From NCBI GenBank assembly GCA_961205875.1, contig OY540809.1, forward strand, positions 35,476,267 to 35,540,266: a stretch of DNA of 64,000 bases, written 5' to 3'. Position 1 is the first letter of the stretch; each line of letters begins with the position of its first letter. The notes beneath the pieces were generated by a model. The model saw nothing but the letters and a program-made list of their open reading frames with translations, did not search any database and was not told where the DNA came from. The position numbers were made by a program, and so were the translations under genes. This DNA is from Sialis fuliginosa. Its lineage: Eukaryota > Arthropoda > Insecta > Megaloptera > Sialidae. Of the stretch, positions 47,483 through 58,771 are shown one piece after another.

Positions 47483-48401
47483 GAGTAGTACAGATAGAAG
47501 TGGGCCACACTTTGGTTTTCATGCTATAAAATGTTCAAAAATTAATATTTTTCCACACTTATTGCATCTATTTGCAGAGTAAGGATTAACCTAACTGTCT
47601 GCAAACACAGATTTTGAAAATTTTCATTTTAACATATCGTTTTACATCGTTAAATAAAAAAATAGAAATTTGCGATTTCACGATTTTGCAGACAGAAGTG
47701 GGCCACCCAAGTTTTTCATCTAAAACAAGCAAAAGGATCAGGCACTGTGTTTTTTATGTTAAATTAATAATTTTTTTAAGAAATTAAATTGTAAAAACCA
47801 ATTTTCATGTGTGATATTGTTTATTATATTGCTTCAAAAATATACAAAATAAAGTGAAGTTGCTTTATAGCACCAAGCAATTTATCGTAGTCGATGGGTT
47901 TAACGCCAGTCGGTTTATCTTTTTTTGGTAGCATGATCGCTAAAACATTCAAATTAATTCATAAAACCACTTGATTGATTCATAAAAAAACAATAAATGT
48001 CAAAACAGAACGTCAATGCAGTGGCCCACTTCTGTCCTCAAGCATAATTTTACGCGAAAGCACGTGGCAAGAACACCACGCGACAATATGCTAAAATCTC
48101 TTCGAATTTTTGAAAGTTACGTCGAAAACTAAATTAAAGGCTATTTACTTGATTAAATTCGATGTAAAACTTATGCAAATCACGATAACTTTGAAAACGA
48201 GAAAAAAGGAAAAAATATATTTTTTGGTACTAATCGCTGGAGAACACTAATGAACGCCTTCACACTTCAAAAACCTACTTCAAACTGAGCTTCTCTGTCA
48301 AAAACAAAAACAAAAATATTCTGTTGCAGATATGACACTTATGAAAACAAATATAGCGGTGGACCACTTCTCACAGTGGCCCACTTCTGTCGGTGCTACT
48401 C
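47483..48401. mobile_element. TA-flanked element O with iterated terminal motif
   Basis: Ends GAGTAGTACAGATAGAAGTG and CACTTCTGTCGGTGCTACTC, inverse, each bounded by TA. The motif AGAAGTGGGCCAC recurs inside near 47694-47707 (direct) and 48023-48036 (inverse), and in degenerate form near 48362. No transposase. Mariner-like by TA target. Confidence 0.8.
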
Positions 48402-48403
48402 TA

Positions 48404-49031
48404 CTTATTAATATACAATAATAAACATGTATAGTTTATAAAAAATGGTTTAGTGAAGCGACTTTATGATCACTTTTACTATAACTCTCCTTAACATCTG
48501 TTTGAATTGTATTGTATCTATAGATAAGAACTTAATGTTCTGTGATAAGGACACTTTATACCTATATCTAGAAATAATTTGAGACGCTAAAACGATAATT
48601 AACCAAAAAATGTTCGAATTAATGAAACCTTAACCTTATATCTGTAACAATTTGATCAATTTAAAATTTAAAATGAAATCTCGCTCTAAAATTGAAACTG
48701 CTAGTCTAAAATGATGGAAAAATTTCTCGTATGATTGTTCCAACTCTAATTATTAGTATTCAACAGCGATCTTAAAAAAGTTTTACAAATGTCGGTATTT
48801 ATATAAACTTTTCCTAACAAAAGCACCTTTACAGAGACATATATTACAATTCAAAACTTCTATAATGAAACTTTTTTTTTCATTATGTTCTGAAAATTCA
48901 CATTGTTTCATAAACAAATAAACAAATTCTTGTATAGATTTTTTTTGAGAATAGATGGAATTAAATATTATTTTATGTACACTTGAATGAATTTATTTAT
49001 TTATACTTACTTATGTAGAATATATAAATTT
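48404..49031. other. Stretch without recognised feature
   Basis: A+T-rich, no repeats or coding noticed. Confidence 0.45.
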
Positions 49032-49187
49032 TTGCTTCCTCGCAATATTGAAGATACGAGAAGCTTTGTGATCGTTTCATATTGAGACAAAAAAATGTTC
49101 TCCGATTTTAAAATTTATCTTTCCATTTCACGTCAAGACAAACACTTTTCGTTCCGTGTGTCCGTCCGTCCGTCCGTCCCCTGAAAC
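49032..49187 (-). mobile_element. Family A repeat, copy 8 (terminal fragment)
   Basis: GCTTCCTCGCAATATTGAAG to TGTGTCCGTCCGTCCGTCCG and CCCCTGAA; shortest copy, truncated in the core. Confidence 0.85.
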
Positions 49188-50524
49188 ATCTATAATAAAA
49201 CTATTAAAATGTGGTATAAACATATATTACGCGCACGTGGCCTTGATCGAGCATTAGTTTATACATCATTTACGATATTTTAATTTATTTAACAGTTTTT
49301 GGCATATGTTCACAAGAAAGTACATAAAAAAGTCTACAATTAAAAAAAAAAAAACAGAAAATCTTCTCATAGATTTTCATACTTACCTACATATAATTAT
49401 AATTATATGATTTTGGTCTTATATACAATAATAATAATAAATCTTTATTGTCCGTGAGCCTTATACAAGCTATGAACATAGTTAATAGATAAAAATGAAC
49501 AATATTAAAGTAATAATAATAATAGTAATGACATTCATTTGCTATTGTATATTTTAATTTTATTTTTTCACGTATTTAAACACAGTGCAAAAAGTCTTGA
49601 AGTTAAATTCCACCAACAATCCAAACAACTTATATAAAATTCTATCAAATCAAAAATAAACAAGTAACACATTCACAACAGAAAACCTACAAATGTTTCA
49701 TGAGACATTTAAATATTTAAACTGGGGAAGAAATGGGTAAGGTAGGGTGGTAACGGTGTTAAAATTCTATAAGAATAAAACAAACGACCGCCGTTCGAAC
49801 GGAGGCACTGGATGTATCGTGAACAGATAAATCTGTTACTTTAATTTAGTACGTAGCTTACCAGAGGTGCTCGCGTCAGAGTTGCCAACTCGATAAGACG
49901 AAAACCCACCAAGAAGTTTAGAAAATGTCGTTTTCTTGTGCTTTGATGGTTTCTATGGACATTGATTCATTGCTAGAAGAAAGTTAAAACATTTCGGTTT
50001 TACAAAATGGATAATATTGTTTCAATTGTTATATGGAAAATAATTTTTGATTTCATTAATTATCTGATTAGAAAAGATTGATTTAAGACTATTTTAGCAT
50101 ACAATAAACTCTCCAACGATAAGTAAATGTCGGTATGGAGAACCATACATGACTTCCATGTTCTTTTTATCTTTTTAAATATACATTTTTTGAAAAATAT
50201 TTTATTTATATAATCTAAGAACATAAATTTCGTAATACATAAAAAAACATATACTTACGACGGTTATAGCTGTTGTTGCTATTTGTATATAAATATTAGT
50301 TTTCTAATGTCCTAATGTCAATTGCAACCCTGCTGCGAAATCCATCAAAACTGTATGTAATTTTTGTTCTCTATAAAATTACAAATAAAATAAATTAAAA
50401 ATGAACTCACTATGTTGTTTTTTTAGTTTTGGACTGTTAAATTAAGACTTATAGAATGCTCACATATACTTATGATGCACGTAGGATCCAATTTCACGGC
50501 GACATAACTCCGGTTCTATTAGTG
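49188..50524. other. Stretch with a possible 3'-tail-like repeat
   Basis: 49428-49450 is AATAATAATAATAAATCTTT then ATTGTCCG, a phrase resembling simple-repeat-tailed ends of insect retroelements; a second AATAATAATAATAG tract lies near 49512. No partner in the window. The rest is featureless. Confidence 0.35.
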
Positions 50525-50532
50525 GTACAGAG

Positions 50533-51023
50533 TAGAGATGGACGCGTGAGTAATTTTTATATATTGTGTACATTTTATATTCATATTATTTCTTCTAAAC
50601 TGCATTCTAGTACAGTAATAGCAAACAAAACAATAAGAAAATAAAGTTACAATGCATTTTTAAATCTTTTTTTGGTGTTCTGATATAGTTGGCAATACTG
50701 ACCATGTAAATGTGCTTCTAAAAATAACATTTATTTTTTATACTGTATTTTTTATTGTCAAAATTCGATTTAAAACATTATTATATTTATGCATTTATTA
50801 GTTCAGATATTAAAAAAAGATCAAATAAATTTATAAAAAAATTATCTTCGAAACATACTAACGGACTCACGCACGAAAAAAATTTACTCACGCACAGTAA
50901 CGCACGGTTGTTTTAATTTGACTCACGATCATGCACGCTCACGATTCAAGATTTGAAAATCGCTCACGGTCACGGCTGTGACCTGACGTGAACCGAAAAA
51001 TTCACGGCCCGCGCCCAAGTCTA
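50533..51023 (+). mobile_element. hAT-like family Q, copy 1
   Basis: Starts TAGAGATGGACGCGTGAGTA, ends GGCCCGCGCCCAAGTCTA. Flanking octamers GTACAGAG (50525-50532) and GTAGAGAG (51024-51031) agree at 7 of 8. The right half has many CTCACG/CGTGAC words. No transposase. Confidence 0.8.
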
Positions 51024-51031
51024 GTAGAGAG

Positions 51032-51879
51032 TTCAAACTGATGAGCTTATTTTATTCGTAATGTAGTCTAGTATAAATTAAATTTTATGAATTTTTTTCA
51101 TCAGTGTCGTTAAAAAAATGTGTGGTATAGTGAGATATTAACTATTAACTTATTTGTTAATTTAGGGGAAGGGGGTCTCGACGTGCTTAGAGCATTTGAT
51201 TGTCTTAATGTTAATGATGTAAGCTATATTTAAAAAAAAAAGTTGAAGTCTGTAGGATCGCGCCAGACTGAGATATTAACTATTCAATTTATTTGTGAAT
51301 TTATCAATTTTAATTAACATTTTCGGTGATTTTTAAACAATTTTTTAGGGTAGAGAGAGCGGAAAAATAAATCTCGCCCATGGCATCAGACTTGCTAAGA
51401 CCTGTTTTGTTCACGCGGACGAAGTCACGGGTAACAGTTGTATATATTTTCCACACCCTGTATTTGTACTTGTAGCCCTTGTGTTTACCTATAGAGTCGA
51501 GAAGCTCTCCTGTAATAGTTTGACTTGCCTACATCGCTGTATAGCGCCACGTCTGTCTTAGAAACGTTCATGAATATTTTAATCCAGCAGCGCAAAGTGT
51601 TCGTTAAATAATTTAACACCCGAGAACGCCCGATGTGACGTGAGTCAGAGAATAAGGGTGTACAGAAAAGGGTGGATAAGAAAAATGGTCTCAGATAATA
51701 TACAGAATGTATGTGCTGTCTATATACACTCGCACCGAAATATGTTGTGGGATTGAGTTGTTATATGCTTTCAGACATTTATAAAGTTGATAGTTTATTA
51801 TATAGTTTGTTTTTTAAATAAATCTTTTGGTGAACATGATTTATGTGAGGAAGGTTTATGCCTTGTGTCTTTATTTATA
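51032..51879. other. Stretch with a family C head relic
   Basis: 51412-51440 (CACGCGGACGAAGTCACGGG then TAACAG) is a diverged inverse of the family C head, so part of 51032-51440 may be an old family C copy. 51440-51879 shows nothing. Confidence 0.4.
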
Positions 51880-52015
51880 CACAGGTAGAAAAGTGACTTG
51901 GGCCAAGAAAATCTTGTTTTATATACAACGAAAACAATATTTTCTTAATATAAGAACATATTTTTAATCCAAATAGGGGAAAGTCGGGTAATTTGGATTT
52001 TTTTTTCAATTACGA

Positions 52016-52020
52016 TATTT
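52016..52020. other. Target duplication, left copy (BEL)
   Basis: TATTT, repeated at 59121-59125 immediately outside the other LTR. Five base pairs is in the normal range for BEL/Pao elements. Confidence 0.92.
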
Positions 52021-52369
52021 TGTTGCTGCAGAGTAGTAGCAGATGTTTTTTCCATAGGTTTAAAAAATAATGTACAATATAACTGTGAATTTTAAAATAT
52101 ATTAACAAATACCAAAAAAAAACAAAACCAATTATATTATACTTAACTTAAATACATGCTATGTGTAAATATAACGAATAATAACACTTGATGCAATAAT
52201 ACATGAATATAAAAATATTATAGAACTGCCAGTTCTTTTCCCGGCGACGTTCGGAAGTGTTCTCTGTCAGCCTCGTGGATTCTCCGCTCAGTCACCGAAA
52301 CCACGCCCTCTGTTATCTGTTAGCTAAGATCGTTAGTAACTAACAACGGTTTGTAACTCGGCTCCACCA
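52021..52369 (-). repeat. 3' LTR of the BEL/Pao element
   Basis: 349 bp. In element orientation it starts TGGTGGAGCC and ends GCAGCAACA. Reading base by base I find no difference from 58772-59120. It holds the GC-richer U3-like part (GGGCGTGG) followed by A+T-rich sequence. Confidence 0.96.
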
Positions 52370-52381
52370 TTTCCCCCGGCC
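52370..52381 (-). promoter_or_regulatory. Polypurine tract
   Basis: On the minus strand GGCCGGGGGAAA directly precedes the 3' LTR, the position used to prime plus-strand DNA. Confidence 0.85.
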
Positions 52382-52879
52382 TTAAAACACTGTTTTAAAA
52401 CGTGTAGAGAAAAATTAAATTATAACAAATTAAACAAAAATTGTCACGTCTGCTCTAACGACAAAAAAAACTGAATACATACATTAGACTATTGCTTTCC
52501 TACCTAATTACAACCAGCATAATTTTACGGCACTCCACCACCTGACGTTGATTACAAGAAGGAAGAGGACCTTTGCCCCGGGGCGACCAGGGCAGGACAC
52601 ACTTACGAGGCCCAAATTTTCATGGAAAAAAAGGTGTAAAGTATCACACACTAGGAACTAACCTACCTTATATACTATGCTCACGTATAGTTATGATCAT
52701 TATACAGGTCCGGACTAAAACATTTACTAATGTTTAGACTCCAGACTGTCGTGGTAATATAACTATTGAGAGCAGCACAATATTTTTCCCGCTGGTGGTG
52801 AAACAATTATTTTCTAAGAAAATACAATATTCTAACTTAAACTAATTTTTTTTTTTTTTTTAAATTAAACTTTCGCCTC
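52382..52879 (-). other. Non-coding 3' region of the BEL element
   Basis: About 500 bp between the stop codon and the polypurine tract; contains a T-run (52848-52862 plus strand) and no frame that could be an envelope. Confidence 0.8.
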
Positions 52880-55800
52880 CTACTGAGTAGGGAGGGGGCA
52901 TAATTTTGCTACAGGACGTTTGTAAACTCCATCTTTCGTCCTTACCGTTGCGACTCTGATAACATTATCCTTTGCCGCAAAAACCTCTTCGATAACACCC
53001 ACCGGCCATTGAAGGGGGGGTAAATTGTCACGACAAACGATTACTAGCATACCTGATTTCACAGGACATGTCTCGGTATTCCACTTTTGCCGTGACTGTA
53101 AACCGCTCAAATATTCTTGTACCCAGCGCTTCCAATAAGATTGCACTATTTGGTCTAACAATTCTTTACGTGCTAACCGACTCACGTTCTTTCCGGTTTC
53201 GTCATTAGCAGGTAGAAACTGTAGAGGCGTTAATGTTAGGAAATGAGCTGGTGTGAGAGCTAGCGGTTCCGATGGATCTGAGCTAAGCCAACATAATGGC
53301 CTCGAATTCATCAGAGCCTCGATCTGCGTCAAAACAGTAGAAAATTCCTCGTAGGACAGTATTTGATTGCCCACGACCTTGGTGAGATGAGTTTTAACTG
53401 TTTTGATGTTAGCCTCCCATATGCCGCCGAAGTGAGGGGCAGAAGGGGGGTTAAATTTCCATTCAATTCGTCGTTGACTAAGTTCTTGATTTAGCGCAGT
53501 TTTGAAGGAAGTTGATTTTGTTAAAGCATATATGGAATCCAAAACTCTTTTTGCTCCGACATAATTAGTCCCACAGTCTGAATACAACGTCGTACAAGCT
53601 CCTCGCCTTGATAGAAACCGTTTCAAAGCAGATAAAAATGTATCAGTTGTGAGATCTGACAACAATTCTAGATGGACGGCTTTGGTTGACATGCAGACAA
53701 ATAGGCATATGTAGGCCTTTTGCGTTTTTACACCGCGATGGCGACTCAGTGTTATGTTAAATGGGCCAGCCATGTCAGTGCCTACGTGCAGAAAGGCTTT
53801 AGCTTCCAAGACTCTTGGCGCAGGTAAGTCAGCCATAAGGGGGAACTGACACCGAGGCTTAGTCCTAAAACAATGATTACATTTGTGCACGCACTGGCGA
53901 ACAACCCTTCGGGCTGCCAGGATCCAATACCTTTGGCGTAACAGCGTCATCAATAGATGGGGCCCAGTGTGCAAATTTACCTTATGATAAAAATTTATCA
54001 AGAGCTCAGTAAAATGTTCACGCCTTGGCAGAAGGATAGGGTGCTGCTGGTCGTAAGAAATGGCGGCATTTGCTAGTCGACCTCCAACACGAATGATGCC
54101 ATGGTGTAAAAATGGTCGTAAGTGTCGGATTGTTGCAGAACAATTTTCTCCCTTTTCCAAGGACTTAATGTCGGTTGCAAAATGTAATTTTTGTATGATG
54201 CGTATCAAAACTTCTTCAGCGTTATTTAAATCTTGAACATTTATTGTATCACGAACGCTTAGCAATTTTGCGAAACGTAATACATAAACAGTTATGTTTA
54301 ATAATTTGGTCCATGAGCTACATTTTTGTATTAATAAATATAGCGGATGGTCCATTGACTGAACTGTCGTTAAAGATGTGACCTTTTCTTCGAAAGATAT
54401 TTCAGATGATTTTGATTGAACTTTATCAAAAGAGCAGATAGGCCACGCCTCTTCTTGCGACGAAAGCCAGGACGGTCCTGATAACCATGATGTGTGGTTT
54501 ATGAATGCGTTTGGAGACAAGCCACGCGATGCGCAATCGGCAGGGTTGTTGTCACCCTCCACATGAAACCAATTTGAAGGTTCTACTAAGTTCTGAATTT
54601 TCGTGACTCGGTTAGCCACAAAGGTTTTCCAGCGGTGGGGCGATTCGTTAATCCAATTAAGAACCACCGTGGAGTCAGAGAATGCGTATACCTTTTCAAC
54701 CTCACATCTATCTGAATATGTATCCACCACAAACCTTGTTAACTTTGCAAGCAACAACGCTCCGCACAGTTCCAGTCTTGGAATGGAGAGGGTTTTGAGT
54801 GGCGATAATTTTGATTTACCACACAGAAGTGTCACCCTAATATCACCATCATTGGTAACGACTCGTGCGTAAATAACGGCTCCATAGGCCCGCTCAGACG
54901 CATCTGAAAAGCCTACTAGCATTAGAGGGGTCTCTTTTGTGACGCCTATGTGTCTAGGAATTTTGAAATTCGCTAAACCGTCTAATTCGTCTTGAAATAT
55001 TTTCCATAATTTTTGCATGTACGGTGGGGTTGGTGCATCCCAATCCAATTTGAGAATCCACAACTCTTTAATCAGCAGCTTCGCGTGAAGAGTTAAAGGA
55101 GTTAACAGACCCATTGGATCCCAGATGCGGGCCACTGTCGACAAAATTTTTCGTTTTGTGCACACCGCGTTTTCAGACTTAACAGAAAATACCAAGTGAT
55201 CAGGACTTGGCTGCCACTGCAATCCAAGTACCTTAAGAAAATCATTATTGAAGTCAACAGCTTGTGTAAGTCGTATTTTTGCGGGAATTTCTTCGAGTAA
55301 TTCAGGAGAATTTGTTGCCCACTTCATCAGCTCGAAACCCCCGGCCTTGAAGAGACCTACCAATTCTTCATAGATTTTCTTAGCCGACTGAACATCCTCG
55401 ACAGAGCAGATCAGATCGTCCATGTATGTATCCCGTAACACGACCTTGGATGCAAATGGAAAATTGTCTACTTCGTCTTGTGCCAATTGATGTACTGTGC
55501 GTAATGCTAAATACGGTGATGCATTTAAACCAAATGAAACTGTGGTCAGAACATAAGTTTGCATAGGATCTTTACTCGAAAACCTCCATAGTAACCGTTG
55601 GTATGGCTGATGCTCTCGACACAGTTTTATTTGTCGATACATTTGTCGTACATCGGATGTCATGGCGTATTTCAACAAACGAAAATTGATTAATATCGTT
55701 AAAATGTCTGCTTGTAGCTTCGCTCCAGTATAAAGTACCTCGTTTAACGATATATTACGATCAGTCTTTGCGGAAGCATCAAATACTATTCGTAATGGTG

Positions 55801-58075
55801 TACTTGAACTAACCTTTGAAACGCCATGATGAGGAATATAATAACCTTGTGATTTTGGATCACAATTAGGTACCATACGCATATGACCTTGGTTAATATA
55901 ATCTGCCATAGCGGTGCAGTAAGATTCCTTGTAAGTTGACGAAGAACAAAATTTTCTTTCTAATGTATAAAATCTTCGCAGGGCGCTCGTATATGAATCA
56001 CCTAGATTCGGCGGAAATCTTTTAAACGGTAGGGATACCACGTAGCGGCCATCACTCTCACGTTTAAGTGACGAAATAAATAATTTTTCGCACTCTGTTT
56101 CCTCTGAGCTGAGAACAGGAACAGTTGCAACTTCCTCTAATTCCCAGAAGTTTTGCAATAATGTTTCAATAGAGTTTGCGGAATTCACACAACAGTATGT
56201 TTGAACGCTGTTTTCTGGAATGCTGGTTTGAGCTTTTCCCATGATTATGAAACCCAAGCTGGAATTTATGGCTACCGGCAAATCGGGTCCAGTAAATTTC
56301 ATTGAGCCTAAAATGTGCGGAACTAACTCAGCCCCAATCATACCGTGAATTTCTCCGGGCGTGTGAAATTTATCGTCTGCCAATTTCAAATTTTTGAATT
56401 GTTGATAAACTTCTGAATCAATTATGGAAGTTGGTAGTTGATCGGTTATTTTGTCAATAATTAACGCCTGCATGTCATACTTAGTTTTTGGATCATATTG
56501 CGATGCAAACTGTATACTTGTTTGACCTCTAATTGATTTAAAAGACATTCCTATACCAGAAACCGAAGTGTATGTTTTATCTACTGGTAATTTCAGTTTT
56601 TGACAACATTTCTGAGTAATAAAGTTGCACTGGCTTGCGCTATCAATTAAAAATCTTAAACGATGACTTTCACCGAACGGAGAAATGACTTCAACTACAG
56701 CAGTTGCGAGCAGAATTGTGTAATTAGCAGTCGATTTTCGTTCAGTAGACGTCGAACAAAGACTTACAGAAGGCTGTTTACTATCAGACGAGTCACCAGC
56801 TTGTACAGTGGAACTATTATCATGTAAACTAACACTAGATGTTACCTTCTGCGGATTGATATGAAGCACAGAGTGATGCCTATAATTACAATTTTGACAC
56901 AAATTGTGTGAAGGACAAGCCGCGCTAGTATGTTTTGAGCTAAGGCAGTTAAAACACAACGTATTTTCCTTCACAAATTTTACCCGATCCGCGGGTGAGA
57001 AGTGTAAAAATTTAGAACATTTGTATAACCGATGTTCGCCCTTACACATTATGCATTTGAATTCCTTTAATTTGGATTGTTTACCAATATTTTCCTTAGT
57101 GGCAAAAGAATGTACTACCTTTGACTTATTTGCCATAACATAATTTGACTGTTTCGAATTAATGTTACTACTAGTGCGCGTAATAATTTTGATTTGCCCC
57201 TTAACAAAAGTTGATAATTCCTGATAAGTAGGAATCGCGTCTTTTTTCAACGATCGTTCAAATAATCTTTGTGATTGAACATCTAATTTTGACAGAGCGA
57301 TACTGGTTAAAATGAAATCAGTCAAATTCGGAATATTTAATTTTCTCAAAGCATTTACTGAACAATCTATGTTTTCCAAAAATGAATTCAAACTACCACT
57401 ACTTTCAACTTGAATTGGTTTAAAATCTAAAATCTGTTTCAAATACATATTAGCGTGTGCGCGTTTGTCTTCGTACTTTTCAATTAACGCGTTCCATAAA
57501 ACTACATAATTGTCCGCAGTAGGCAACAACCCGTTAGTAATAGACAGTGCTTTACCAGTTAATGTACCTAACAAATAATGAATTTTACTAATGTCATCCA
57601 ACTTAGCATTTTCGTGGATGAGGCTCCTAAATGTCTCAAAGAAAAGCGGCCATTTTGACGGGTTGCCATCAAATTCAATTAGATTAATTTTTGGCAATCG
57701 CGGCGTAACCTCCGCCGAGGTACTGGCACTTGTGCTCTCCTCCCTACCAGGTCCCATAACCTTTTTTGCGACCATTTGAATTTGATAATATAACTCATCA
57801 AATGTGTTGAGTTCCTTGTAGCTTGGAGTAACGGTTGGGTCTATTTTTAAACTGACTTCGTTGATATCATCTAATATCTGCTCGAATTTTAGTTTAGTAT
57901 CTTCCAAATTAGCGTATCTACATATAAACTCACTCAAAATTTTAGCGTCGCCTACTTTTTTGCTTTTGTCAAACAATATTTGAACCCTTTGAAACATTGT
58001 TTCTTTTTTAGCGATCAAATGCGCAAGCTTATTCTCATGTTCAGTGCTCATTTTGTTATATTGACTTGCAACCAC
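52880..58075 (-). CDS. BEL/Pao Gag-Pol polyprotein, 1731 residues
   Basis: Encodes the structural and replicative proteins of the retrotransposon as one frame. Domains in order: N-terminal helical Gag; DUF1759-type Gag segment (about 128-275; FDGNPSKWPLFFETF); three cysteine clusters of zinc-knuckle type (about 342-400; CFNC, CQNC); aspartic protease (about 455-620) with LIDSASQ near 475; reverse transcriptase (about 690-900) with IVFDASA and the catalytic YMDD at 884-887; RNase H (about 1050-1190; FSDAS, AFSDST, NPADCASRG); integrase with the HH-CC zinc motif (about 1368-1400) and catalytic residues D near 1431, D near 1498, E near 1553; and a C-terminal DUF5641-type domain. The D-to-E spacing is long, as usual in BEL/Pao. 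Length is typical and no stop or frameshift is present. M1 and M9 are both possible starts. Products act in cytoplasmic particles and in nuclear integration. Confidence 0.97.
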   Translation of the reverse strand: MVASQYNKMSTEHENKLAHLIAKKETMFQRVQILFDKSKKVGDAKILSEFICRYANLEDTKLKFEQILDDINEVSLKIDPTVTPSYKELNTFDELYYQIQMVAKKVMGPGREESTSASTSAEVTPRLPKINLIEFDGNPSKWPLFFETFRSLIHENAKLDDISKIHYLLGTLTGKALSITNGLLPTADNYVVLWNALIEKYEDKRAHANMYLKQILDFKPIQVESSGSLNSFLENIDCSVNALRKLNIPNLTDFILTSIALSKLDVQSQRLFERSLKKDAIPTYQELSTFVKGQIKIITRTSSNINSKQSNYVMANKSKVVHSFATKENIGKQSKLKEFKCIMCKGEHRLYKCSKFLHFSPADRVKFVKENTLCFNCLSSKHTSAACPSHNLCQNCNYRHHSVLHINPQKVTSSVSLHDNSSTVQAGDSSDSKQPSVSLCSTSTERKSTANYTILLATAVVEVISPFGESHRLRFLIDSASQCNFITQKCCQKLKLPVDKTYTSVSGIGMSFKSIRGQTSIQFASQYDPKTKYDMQALIIDKITDQLPTSIIDSEVYQQFKNLKLADDKFHTPGEIHGMIGAELVPHILGSMKFTGPDLPVAINSSLGFIIMGKAQTSIPENSVQTYCCVNSANSIETLLQNFWELEEVATVPVLSSEETECEKLFISSLKRESDGRYVVSLPFKRFPPNLGDSYTSALRRFYTLERKFCSSSTYKESYCTAMADYINQGHMRMVPNCDPKSQGYYIPHHGVSKVSSSTPLRIVFDASAKTDRNISLNEVLYTGAKLQADILTILINFRLLKYAMTSDVRQMYRQIKLCREHQPYQRLLWRFSSKDPMQTYVLTTVSFGLNASPYLALRTVHQLAQDEVDNFPFASKVVLRDTYMDDLICSVEDVQSAKKIYEELVGLFKAGGFELMKWATNSPELLEEIPAKIRLTQAVDFNNDFLKVLGLQWQPSPDHLVFSVKSENAVCTKRKILSTVARIWDPMGLLTPLTLHAKLLIKELWILKLDWDAPTPPYMQKLWKIFQDELDGLANFKIPRHIGVTKETPLMLVGFSDASERAYGAVIYARVVTNDGDIRVTLLCGKSKLSPLKTLSIPRLELCGALLLAKLTRFVVDTYSDRCEVEKVYAFSDSTVVLNWINESPHRWKTFVANRVTKIQNLVEPSNWFHVEGDNNPADCASRGLSPNAFINHTSWLSGPSWLSSQEEAWPICSFDKVQSKSSEISFEEKVTSLTTVQSMDHPLYLLIQKCSSWTKLLNITVYVLRFAKLLSVRDTINVQDLNNAEEVLIRIIQKLHFATDIKSLEKGENCSATIRHLRPFLHHGIIRVGGRLANAAISYDQQHPILLPRREHFTELLINFYHKVNLHTGPHLLMTLLRQRYWILAARRVVRQCVHKCNHCFRTKPRCQFPLMADLPAPRVLEAKAFLHVGTDMAGPFNITLSRHRGVKTQKAYICLFVCMSTKAVHLELLSDLTTDTFLSALKRFLSRRGACTTLYSDCGTNYVGAKRVLDSIYALTKSTSFKTALNQELSQRRIEWKFNPPSAPHFGGIWEANIKTVKTHLTKVVGNQILSYEEFSTVLTQIEALMNSRPLCWLSSDPSEPLALTPAHFLTLTPLQFLPANDETGKNVSRLARKELLDQIVQSYWKRWVQEYLSGLQSRQKWNTETCPVKSGMLVIVCRDNLPPLQWPVGVIEEVFAAKDNVIRVATVRTKDGVYKRPVAKLCPLPTQ

Positions 58076-58750
58076 AATAACTTATAAATAATTAATACAA
58101 ATAAAATATCTTATAAGTAATGAAATAGAATCAATAGTAATAAGCCTCAATGCATGTATGTAATAAAATAAAATCAAAATAATATTAATTATCAGTACAC
58201 ACAGATAGTGACAATTTTCATTAGACAATATAAATAATAAACGCAATAACAGCATAGAATGTATGTGTATCAGCTGATTATTTAATTCAATACAGACATA
58301 AATAATAATGTGTATTTTTATTAGAATAATGAATATTCTTGTAATATCTATAGTTATTATATTCATATATCAAATGCATGCAGAATATTATCAAATGTTT
58401 GAAAATAATAATTAAATTTTTAATAAGTGCATTAACTTTCATAAATGCAAAATTTACTTTTATTTTAATTATCAAATATTAGAAAAGACAATATTTATCA
58501 TAGCAAATATTTAACTAATTAATACGTTATCAATTATACACAAAGTATGATAACAAATCTTTTCAATTAATTTTACTCAGCTTATAAGCAAGTGAGATAG
58601 ATAGATAGTACCTTGAGAATGTAGGTGAAAACAGAGCACGTCTAGAACTGCATATTACTTGTTTATGGCCGTCTATATTATCTGTTTGTGCACTCAAACT
58701 TCCAAGGATCTATTATCGTATGTCGCAGGATTTGTGTAAGAAGGACCAAT
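58076..58750 (-). other. BEL leader between primer site and start codon
   Basis: About 675 bp, very A+T-rich, with only A/T-driven short frames. This is the expected place for packaging signals, none recognisable by eye. Confidence 0.75.
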
Positions 58751-58768
58751 ATCCGGTTCGAAAGACCA
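58751..58768 (-). promoter_or_regulatory. Primer binding site, probably tRNA-Tyr
   Basis: On the minus strand TGGTCTTTCGAACCGGAT begins 3 nt inside the 5' LTR. Compared with the 3' end of insect tRNA-Tyr as I recall it, 15 of 18 positions are complementary, two of the mismatches being transitions. The tRNA identity rests on memory. Confidence 0.65.
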
Positions 58769-58771
58769 ATC

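Noticed and set aside
52382-52879. Envelope gene of the BEL element
   Set aside because: Only about 500 bp without an adequate frame; the element is a retrotransposon, not an errantivirus-like one.
58751-58768. TTCGAA word as part of a tRNA gene
   Set aside because: Position just inside the LTR and a TGG start fit a primer binding site; no tRNA body around it.
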